From positions 297 through 64,296 of the forward strand of contig NZ_AXAP01000038.1 in the NCBI RefSeq assembly GCF_000472865.1: 64,000 nt of DNA, read 5' to 3'. The translations under genes and the position numbers were made by a program. Under the pieces are notes generated by a model. It did not search any database and was not told the origin of the DNA. It saw only the letters and a program-made list of their open reading frames with translations. Source of the stretch: Bradyrhizobium elkanii WSM2783. GTDB lineage: Bacteria; Pseudomonadota; Alphaproteobacteria; Rhizobiales; Xanthobacteraceae. This document shows positions 57,752 through 64,000 of this stretch, one piece after another. Every line of letters begins with the position of its first letter. Within the stretch, counting starts at the first letter, position 1.

Positions 57752-59425
57752 TCACTGCGCAGCGGGGCTTTTCACGTCATTTTCGGCGGATTTGTCCGCG
57801 GCCATGGCCGGTGCCGACTGTTCCATCGCCCGGCTCACAGAAGTGTTATCCTGTGCGGGCGCAGCCGGTGCGTGCTTGCCAGAGGCGAGCGGAACTGGCG
57901 CGACGGCGGACACCGCCGCGAATGCATCGGCTTGCCCTGCCCCAAACAGATCGTCACGTCCGGGGACGCCGAGATCGCGCGCCGTCCCGGTCAGGATCGA
58001 GCGCACCTCGTTCGGTTTCAGCGCAGGATTGCGCTCCAGCACCAGGGCCGCAATGCCGCTGACGAAGGCGGCGGAAAACGACGTGCCCGAGGCGATCTGG
58101 TATTTGCCATCCGGCGCCGGCAGGAAGATATCGGCGCCGGGCGCGGCGAGCGCGATGTAGTTGCCCCGGTTCGAGGCGGAGAACAGTTTCTCCTGCACAT
58201 CGGTGCCGCTGACCGCGATCACGTTCGGGTTCGCGGCGGGATAGAGCGGCGCCGATTTCGCCCCGGCATTACCGGCGGCTGCGACCAGCACGATGCCGCG
58301 CGCTGCGCTCGCGGCGACCGCCCGCTCGATCAGCGGATCCTTGGGGCCGGCAAAGCTCATATTGATGATCTGCGCGCCGTGCAGCGCCGCATGATCTAGT
58401 CCCTTCAGGATCACATAGGACGAGCTCTGCGCCCCGTTCGCGGTCGCGCCGAACGCGCGGATCGCGAGAATGCGCACCTCCGGCGCGCTCCCCATCAGCC
58501 TAGCATGGGCGGCGATCGCCCCGGCGATGCCGGTGCCGTGCGCATGCGGCTCTTCATTGCTGCCGATCGCATCGAATGTGTCGGCAACCGTATTCGCCAG
58601 TTCCGGATGGCTGGCATCGATGCCGGAATCGATCACGGCAATGGTCACGTTCATGCCGCGAACCAGCGTGTGCGCCTGCGGCAGGCGAAGCTGCGCCAGC
58701 GCGTATTGCGCCGGATCGCCCTCGGTCGCTGCCGTGTTCTGGTCCTGCAGCAGGTAGCGGAAGTTGGGTTGCACCGAGCGTATGCGGCCGTCGGCGGCCA
58801 TCGCCCGGCGCACCACATCCACCGAGCGGCGATCGGTGATGCGGAACAGGCCGATGGTGGAGCCGAGCAGCGGGACGTTCCGTATCTCCGCCCGCGCCAG
58901 GCCATGACGCCGCGCCAGCTCCTCGATCTGCGCGTCGGTCAGCGCACCATCGATTTCGGCCACGAGTTCGTTGGGCACCGCGCGGAAATCAACCGCGGTT
59001 CGCGGCGCGTTGTTGCGCGATCCGCCCTTGGCCTTCCTGCCGGCCGCCTTGCCGCCACTGCCGCCATCCGCAGTGGAGACGACGGGACGGTCGAGGCACT
59101 CGCCGTCGCTACCGCGATAGGCAGCGTCGCAGGCGCGGTGGAGGTTGGGCGAATAGCGCGCAGAGGGCAGCGTCGACTGCACACCAATGCGGGGCATGGT
59201 GGTGACGCTGATCCGCGAGGGGGTCCGCGCAACCGCCGCCCCGCCGATATTGGTATTGACCCGCGGCCCGACATTCGTGCTGACGCTCGGCACCCGTGGG
59301 GCGACGCGGATTTCCGGCGTGCGCATGATGCTCTGCGGCGCGGCCGGACCTGTGGAACCGATGAACAGCGCCGAAATCAGCACCAACGCCATCTCGATCC
59401 GCCATTTCGAGCGTTCACGGGTCAT
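57752..59425 (-). CDS. exported subtilisin-like serine protease (S8 family)
   Basis: This 557-residue protein has a hydrophobic N terminus (MALVLISALFIGSTG, export signal), a Ser/Gly/Pro-rich stretch (35-145) and a propeptide-like domain (about 152-228). The S8 catalytic domain follows (about 250-475) with Asp266 (AVIDSGID), His296 (HAHGTGIAG), Asn386 (AAAGNAG) and Ser449 (SGTSFSAAF). The catalytic triad is intact. The C-terminal tail is Pro/Ala-rich. It lies 49 bases after the anti-sigma gene on the same strand, in one operon with the ECF sigma factor. Confidence 0.93.
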   Translation of the reverse strand: MTRERSKWRIEMALVLISALFIGSTGPAAPQSIMRTPEIRVAPRVPSVSTNVGPRVNTNIGGAAVARTPSRISVTTMPRIGVQSTLPSARYSPNLHRACDAAYRGSDGECLDRPVVSTADGGSGGKAAGRKAKGGSRNNAPRTAVDFRAVPNELVAEIDGALTDAQIEELARRHGLARAEIRNVPLLGSTIGLFRITDRRSVDVVRRAMAADGRIRSVQPNFRYLLQDQNTAATEGDPAQYALAQLRLPQAHTLVRGMNVTIAVIDSGIDASHPELANTVADTFDAIGSNEEPHAHGTGIAGAIAAHARLMGSAPEVRILAIRAFGATANGAQSSSYVILKGLDHAALHGAQIINMSFAGPKDPLIERAVAASAARGIVLVAAAGNAGAKSAPLYPAANPNVIAVSGTDVQEKLFSASNRGNYIALAAPGADIFLPAPDGKYQIASGTSFSAAFVSGIAALVLERNPALKPNEVRSILTGTARDLGVPGRDDLFGAGQADAFAAVSAVAPVPLASGKHAPAAPAQDNTSVSRAMEQSAPAMAADKSAENDVKSPAAQ

Positions 59426-59473
59426 GGCATCTCGCGCTAGCGCGTCGTGGGAAAATCTATGACCGCTTGCGCC

Positions 59474-60199
59474 TTACGGCGTCTCCACCGCGAGGCTGAC
59501 GATCTTTTCCTTCTGCAGCCTGCCGAGCAGCGCGGCGACGTCGGTCTTGCTCATCGCGCTGTTGCCGAACTGGATCCGGAACATGCCGTCGCGGGCCCCG
59601 CCAATGATCGAGGCCTGGTAATTGTCGAGAAGCGCCGTGATGTCGGAAATGCGGGCGTCCGGCGCGAAACGAACTAGCGCGCGCGGCGGGCTCGTCACAC
59701 CGAGGTTGCGGGTGATCGGAGCGGCGGACTCCGGCGCAGCCGCCCGCTGCTCGAGCGTGAGCGACGCCGTCTGGAACGAACTGCCCTGGCTCTTCATCAT
59801 CAGCACCGCGCCAATCACGCCGGCCTGCAGCAGCAGCACGACCGCACCAACGCCCGCCGACCACGCCAGCGTCCGCGGCGACAGGCTTGCAAAGAACTGC
59901 GAGATTCGCCTGGAAAGGCTCACCGAAGTCGGCCGTGTGCGCACCGGCTCCTGGTCGATCTCGGCGAACAGTTTCTGCATGGCGCGCATCGACGGCGCGC
60001 CCAAACTCTCGTTGAGGCGGATGGTCTCGGCAAATTCCTCGCGGATCACGGCATATTGCCCGGCGAGTTCCGCATCGCTGGCCAGCGCCTCCTCGACACG
60101 TCGCGCATCGCGCGCGTTCAACGTGCCCGTGGCATGCCAAGGCAGCAGCAATTCGACGTCGCTGGGCTCTTCCAGCATCTTCCTTCTCGCCGCCATCAT
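59474..60199 (-). CDS. membrane anti-sigma factor with a subtilase-propeptide-like C-terminal domain
   Basis: I chose the ATG at 60199 (or 60196), giving 241 residues. The N-terminal part (LLPWHATGTLNARDARRVEEA) resembles the anti-sigma domain, but there is no cysteine anywhere in the protein, so no zinc site. One membrane span is at about 111-135. The periplasmic part ends with a domain (about 174-240: ALVRFAPDARISDITALLD, then GMFRIQFGNSA and DVAALLGRLQKEKIVSLAVE) with the alternating strand/helix pattern of subtilisin propeptides. It overlaps the sigma stop and should bind that sigma factor. Confidence 0.75.
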   Translation of the reverse strand: MMAARRKMLEEPSDVELLLPWHATGTLNARDARRVEEALASDAELAGQYAVIREEFAETIRLNESLGAPSMRAMQKLFAEIDQEPVRTRPTSVSLSRRISQFFASLSPRTLAWSAGVGAVVLLLQAGVIGAVLMMKSQGSSFQTASLTLEQRAAAPESAAPITRNLGVTSPPRALVRFAPDARISDITALLDNYQASIIGGARDGMFRIQFGNSAMSKTDVAALLGRLQKEKIVSLAVETP

Positions 60200-60765
60200 G
60201 GCCAACCTCGCTCTATGCCGGCTGCCTTGAGCAGTTCGGCCAATTTCTTCCGCGCATAGAACAGGCGCGTCTTCACGGTGTTCTCCGGAATACCAACGAT
60301 CTCGGCGACTTCCTCCACGGACTTCTCGTGGTAGTAGACCAGATCGACAATCTCCCGGTGCTCCAGCGAAAGTGCCGTTAGACACTTGCGCAACGCTTCA
60401 CCCGTATCCTTCTTCTGCACCGCCACTTCCGGATCGTCGGACGCATCCTCGATCGCGTTCGCGGCGTCCTCGTCCAGTTCAGCGTCCTTCCTGCGCCGCA
60501 GCGCAGACAGGGCCTTGAACCGGGTGATCGCCAACAGCCAGGTTGAGACGGCAGATCGTCCTTCGAATTTGCCGGCCTGGCGCCAGACATCGAGAAACAC
60601 CTCGCTGATGAGGTCTTCCGCGACCTGTTCGTCCCGCACAAGCCGGAGTCCGAAACGGTACACTCTGACGTGGTGCCGCCCGTACAGCACCTGCATGGCG
60701 AGCCGGTCGCCTTGAGCGATCCGGGCGATCAGAACCTCGTCTGAAGCCGCCTGCGTCGCGCTCAA
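60196..60765 (-). CDS. ECF-type RNA polymerase sigma factor
   Basis: This 189-residue protein has sigma region 2 (about 22-95: LYGRHHVRVYRFGLRLV, EDLISEVFLDVWRQAG) and region 4 (about 125-180: SLEHREIVDLVYYHEKSVEE, NTVKTRLFYARKKLAELL). A short acidic linker (DEDAANAIEDASDDPEVA) joins them. The lack of other domains is typical of ECF sigma factors. The stop overlaps the anti-sigma start (ATGATG with TGA inside). The upstream 400-base gap should contain its own promoter. Confidence 0.95.
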   Translation of the reverse strand: MSATQAASDEVLIARIAQGDRLAMQVLYGRHHVRVYRFGLRLVRDEQVAEDLISEVFLDVWRQAGKFEGRSAVSTWLLAITRFKALSALRRRKDAELDEDAANAIEDASDDPEVAVQKKDTGEALRKCLTALSLEHREIVDLVYYHEKSVEEVAEIVGIPENTVKTRLFYARKKLAELLKAAGIERGWP

Positions 60766-61189
60766 TGGCCGTCTCGCAAGATTGGTCGAGAGGGGGTGGG
60801 GGCTGGTTCGATGGAGAGAGCAGAATTCTTCACATTACCGCAATGTGCGGAACGCATGTGTGAACCATCCCACAAACCCCGAATTCCGTGTGAATTCCGC
60901 ACTCCCTCGCCCCGGATAGGTATCATGGTAGGGCAAAGCCTCCCCAAGACCGTGTCGACTGCTCGCAACCTTAGCAAGAGTCGGCACATAAGGCAGTCCT
61001 CCCGCCAATTCCCACCCGTCGAGCCCGGCACTCGTCCGCCGCGATTGCCTGGTCAAGGTTTCCCCGATTTTCACCTGCGAAAACAAGGGAGATGGCGGGA
61101 TTCTACCGACCGGATTCGGGGTCGAAAGATACCAAACCTAAAGGCTTTTCCCCGTAGATTTTGCGAGTTTTCCTCTCGATGGCGAGCGC
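60766..61189. other. intergenic region upstream of the ECF operon
   Basis: About 424 bases separate the divergent ECF operon and diguanylate cyclase gene. I see no credible gene. A sigma-autoregulated promoter would be expected on the minus strand near 60800-60870, but I cannot identify its -35/-10 pair with confidence. Confidence 0.35.
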
Positions 61190-62338
61190 ATGGGCATCGC
61201 AGCGTCCTCATTTCTGAACCCGGTTGCGGGCGGATTGAATGGCCGCCGCTCACGGCTGGCTGCCACGAAGCTGTTGCGCCGCGCCAGACGTCGGCGTCAG
61301 ATCCAGGCGATGGTCGGCGTCTGCTATGTTCTCGACGCCCTCGTGCTCCTGGTCTATGCGAGCGCCGGCACGATCCCGATGGTGTTGGGCATGGCCTACG
61401 CGCTTTGCGGCTTGGGCTTGTGCGCCGTCTACGTGCTGCTTTCCGAACTCGGCTTCCACGACCGCTTCAAGGATCACTATCTGGTCGCGCCGCAGTCGGC
61501 CCTCCACATGGCGAACCAGCTCGCATTCACCTACATCGCGCCGCAAGTCGGCGTGCTGTTCCTGTGCAACCTGTTCGTGGTGTTCGGCTTCGGCGCGCTC
61601 AGGACCTCGGCGCGACAGACCGCCCTGATCTGGACCGTGACGGTGCTCGGCCTCGCCGCACTGTTCCTTCTGACCGACAAGCCGATCTCGATGCCGCATG
61701 GCAGCACCCTGGAGCGGCTCGCCACCGTGCTGGTCTTTGCGCTCACCATCGGGCGCTGCATGTTCTTGGGCATCCTCTCCAGCTCGATGCAGCAATCGCT
61801 GTACCAGAACGGGCAGAAGCTGAAGGAAGCCTACAAGCGCATCGAGGAGCTCGCCGAACTTGACGAGCTGACCGGCGCCTTCAACCGGCGCAGCATCATG
61901 CGGACACTGGACGAGGAGATCGTCCGCTCCGAGCGCACTGGCGCACCCTGCTCTGTCGCACTGATCGACCTCGACTGGTTCAAGCGCGTCAACGACGTCT
62001 ATGGCCATCCGACCGGCGACGAAGTGCTCAGGACCTTCGCGATCTCCATGTTCGCCAACATCCGCAGCATCGATCGCTTCGGCCGCTACGGCGGCGAAGA
62101 GTTCCTGCTGATACTGCCCGAGTTGAACGAAGATGGCGCCACGCGCGCGCTGGAGCGGCTGCGGGTCATCATCGCCGAGCTCGACTGGAGCGCGTTCTCG
62201 CCGGGCATGCAGGTGACGATTTCCGCCGGCATTGCAACGCTGCGGCCCAACGAGGGCCCGGACACATTTCTCGCGCGCGCCGACAGCGCGCTTTACGCGG
62301 CCAAGGCACGAGGACGCAATCGCATCGCCAGTGCATGA
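61190..62338 (+). CDS. membrane-bound diguanylate cyclase (GGDEF domain)
   Basis: This 382-residue protein has about six membrane spans (about residues 38-205) and then a GGDEF domain (about 222-380; ELDELTGAFNRRSIMRTLDEE, DLDWFKRVNDVYGHPTGDEVL and the active-site GGEEF). It should make the second messenger c-di-GMP. No RxxD inhibitory site is evident five residues before GGEEF, and no EAL domain is present. The membrane part may sense a signal but has no named domain. A DUF2336 gene follows, 75 bases downstream. Confidence 0.93.
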   Translation: MGIAASSFLNPVAGGLNGRRSRLAATKLLRRARRRRQIQAMVGVCYVLDALVLLVYASAGTIPMVLGMAYALCGLGLCAVYVLLSELGFHDRFKDHYLVAPQSALHMANQLAFTYIAPQVGVLFLCNLFVVFGFGALRTSARQTALIWTVTVLGLAALFLLTDKPISMPHGSTLERLATVLVFALTIGRCMFLGILSSSMQQSLYQNGQKLKEAYKRIEELAELDELTGAFNRRSIMRTLDEEIVRSERTGAPCSVALIDLDWFKRVNDVYGHPTGDEVLRTFAISMFANIRSIDRFGRYGGEEFLLILPELNEDGATRALERLRVIIAELDWSAFSPGMQVTISAGIATLRPNEGPDTFLARADSALYAAKARGRNRIASA

Positions 62339-62413
62339 CCAAACGAATTCGCTTCCACCGTCGGAGAAGCCGACGCGGTGGCATCGCCAATACTCCAGGA
62401 CAGAGTCACAGTC

Positions 62414-63520
62414 ATGAATTTGAAACCCGCAATCGCCCCCGAGAACTTGCTTGACGAGTTGCAGGCAACGCTCGCGCATGGAACGGTGGCGCGCCGGGTC
62501 GAGACCCTGCGCCGCGTGACCGATCTCTTCATCAACGGCGCGGTGGACTATTCGGACCAGCAGATCGCGCTGTTCGACGATGTGTTCCAGTGCCTGCTGC
62601 TTCACATCGAAACCTCGGCGAAGGCGCTATTGTCCAACCGGCTGGCGCCGATCGATACTGCCCCGCCGTTGACCGTCCGGACGCTTGCCTTCGACGACAT
62701 GATCGAGGTCGCCGGTCCCGTGCTGACGCAATCGAGCCGGCTCGACGATAACACCCTGATCGAAACCGCGCGCAACAAGAGCCAGGCGCATCTGATGGCG
62801 ATCGCGGCGCGCAAGACGCTGAGCGGTGCCGTCACTGACGTGCTGGTGTTGCGCGGTAACGACGAGGTGATCCAGAGCACCGTCAACAATCCCGGCGCCG
62901 AATTCACCGAACGCGGCTTCACGCGGCTGATCAGCCGCGCCGAAGGCGATGACGACCTTGCGACCTGCATCGGGCTGCGCCCGAGCATGCCGCGGCATCT
63001 CTATCTGAAACTGCTGGCGAAGGCATCGGACACAGTGCGGCACCGGCTCGAAGCCGCCAACCCGCAGCAGGCCAAGGAGGTGCCGAGCGCGGTGCGCGAG
63101 GCGACGCGGCGCGCTCGCTCCGCGCCCGCGGCAGTCACGCGCGACACGGCGATCGCCCATGCGCTGGTGAAGTCGCTGTATGAGGATGGCCGCCTCGACG
63201 AATTCCAGGTGGCAGCGTTTGCCGACGCCGGCAAGTTCGACGAGACCAATGCCTCGATTGCAGCTCTTGCCAATGTGAGTCTGGCCGTTGCCGAGAACAT
63301 GATGATCGAAACCCGCGCCGAAGGCGTGATGATCCTGGCCAAGGTCGCAGGCTTCTCGTGGTCGACCGTGCGCTCGATCATCAACCTGCGCGACGAATTG
63401 TCAGGCGGCGAGCCGACCGATCTCCTGGCCTGCATGGAGACCTACGAACGGCTCCGGCCATCGACCGCACAGCAGGTCTTGCGCTTCCACCGCATGCAGC
63501 AGTCCGCGCCCGCGGCATAG
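62414..63520 (+). CDS. DUF2336 protein
   Basis: The ATG at 62414 gives 368 residues (MNLKPAIAPENLLDELQA); the frame is open upstream to a GTG at 62378. The first part (ELQATLAHGTVARRVETLRRVTDLF) and the repeated helical pattern match DUF2336, like the protein at 24769-25740 but longer. It follows a diguanylate cyclase gene, and several DUF2336 genes lie near signalling genes, but no role is known. Confidence 0.85.
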   Translation: MNLKPAIAPENLLDELQATLAHGTVARRVETLRRVTDLFINGAVDYSDQQIALFDDVFQCLLLHIETSAKALLSNRLAPIDTAPPLTVRTLAFDDMIEVAGPVLTQSSRLDDNTLIETARNKSQAHLMAIAARKTLSGAVTDVLVLRGNDEVIQSTVNNPGAEFTERGFTRLISRAEGDDDLATCIGLRPSMPRHLYLKLLAKASDTVRHRLEAANPQQAKEVPSAVREATRRARSAPAAVTRDTAIAHALVKSLYEDGRLDEFQVAAFADAGKFDETNASIAALANVSLAVAENMMIETRAEGVMILAKVAGFSWSTVRSIINLRDELSGGEPTDLLACMETYERLRPSTAQQVLRFHRMQQSAPAA

Positions 63521-63530
63521 CCTTCACACT

Positions 63531-63614
63531 CGTCATTGCGAGGAGCGATAGCGACGAAGCAATCCATGCCTCCGCAAGTGGAGAGATGGATTGTTCGCTG
63601 CACTCGCAATGACG
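63531..63614. repeat. dispersed palindromic repeat
   Basis: The element starts CGTCATTGCGAGGAGCGATAG and ends CTGCACTCGCAATGACG; its ends are inverted copies, with an inner CAATCCAT / ATGGATTG pair. The start matches the partial copy at 43088-43122. It separates the convergent DUF2336 and NrsF-like genes. Confidence 0.8.
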
Positions 63615-63631
63615 ACGTGGAGGGACCGCAA

Positions 63632-64000
63632 TCAATATCGAAGCACCTTCGAGCCGATCAGGGCGCCGATGGCGGCGACCAGCGTGGTCCCGATCGTGTA
63701 CCAGGTCGCTACGAACAGCGGTGAATCATCGGCGCAATGCGATGCGTAAAGCGTCGCCGCAAGTCCCGCTGCCAGCAGGCCCGCGATCGCGCCGGCGGCT
63801 GCCGGGCGCGCCGGCGCGCCATGGCGCAGGCCGAACAAAGCGGCCGCGAGCAGCGGCAGCGACAGCAAGGGAATCGAGATCAGGCATGCCCGCGAATTGT
63901 TGCCGACCAGTCGCGTCATCATCGGCGCGCGCTGCGGCATCATCATCTCGCCGCTGATACCGGCCACGAGCAGCCCGGCCGGAACCAGCAACCACCAGCC
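63632..64000 (-). CDS. NrsF-like (DUF1109) membrane protein, C-terminal part
   Basis: The frame is open from the last base of the window to a stop at 63632, so the start lies outside. The roughly 122 visible residues hold about three membrane spans (ISIPLLSLPLLAAALFGL, AGAIAGLLAAGLAATLYA, VATWYTIGTTLVAAIGAL), with CADDSPLFVATWY, a NrsF/DUF1109 hallmark. NrsF proteins are six-span inner-membrane anti-sigma factors that hold ECF sigma factors of the SigF type. A sigma gene would be expected just beyond the window. Confidence 0.85.
   Translation of the reverse strand, partial: GWWLLVPAGLLVAGISGEMMMPQRAPMMTRLVGNNSRACLISIPLLSLPLLAAALFGLRHGAPARPAAAGAIAGLLAAGLAATLYASHCADDSPLFVATWYTIGTTLVAAIGALIGSKVLRY

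Noticed and set aside
57524..58399. Plus-strand open frame (291 codons) opposite the end of the subtilase
   Set aside because: The subtilase frame carries the catalytic serine here; the opposite frame has no recognisable pattern.

Overview
The window looks like a stretch of chromosome from a Bradyrhizobium-type alphaproteobacterium. The basis is high GC content, an Omp2-type porin, a MucR regulator, DUF2336, DUF1491, DUF5330 and TIGR03808/TIGR03809 family genes, and many short dispersed palindromic repeats of the kind typical of Bradyrhizobium intergenic DNA. I see no rRNA, tRNA, CRISPR array, insertion sequence or intact prophage. The assignments rest on reading the sequence and on family knowledge; no database search was run.

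0-7 kb: nucleotide-sugar genes (3' end of dTDP-glucose dehydratase, UDP-glucose dehydrogenase, UDP-glucuronate epimerase) for surface polysaccharide, several very small genes (two 51-residue membrane proteins and a 55-residue Flp-type pilin), and a Ku DNA-end-binding protein. 7-15 kb: a porin, a TPP-dependent enzyme, a double-hotdog thioesterase and an AaeXAB-like efflux operon. 15-17.3 kb: a gene-poor, decayed stretch with a frameshifted small gene, a regulator-like fragment, two small secreted proteins and several hairpins.

17.3-26 kb: an MFS exporter, a cysteine-cluster protein, a class A penicillin-binding protein, a DUF1214/DUF1254 pair, a lipoprotein, DUF2336 and DUF1491. 26.5-31.6 kb: a tightly coupled type I secretion operon encoding an RTX/PhoX-like protein and its own ABC transporter and adaptor. 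31.7-45 kb: a peptidoglycan-binding protein with a PAS histidine kinase, DUF5330, SufE, MucR, two polyprenyl-sugar-type glycosyltransferases, a class II aldolase, an M20 peptidase and a HerA-like ATPase.

45-55.3 kb: DUF2267 and DUF4332 genes, the folate genes folP-folB-folK, then a long overlapping operon for methylmalonyl-CoA mutase (mutA, mutB, meaB) with four unexpected passengers. 55.4-64 kb: the TIGR03808/TIGR03809 pair, an operon of ECF sigma factor, membrane anti-sigma and subtilisin-like protease, a diguanylate cyclase followed by a second DUF2336 gene, and the end of an NrsF-like (DUF1109) membrane anti-sigma gene.

The most notable observation is the ECF operon. The cysteine-free anti-sigma factor seems to carry a periplasmic domain shaped like a subtilisin propeptide, next to a gene for a secreted subtilase. 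This suggests a protease-sensing (or protease-inhibiting) signalling loop. The RTX operon, the decayed 15-17 kb stretch and the zinc-ligand-poor MucR are the next most interesting.
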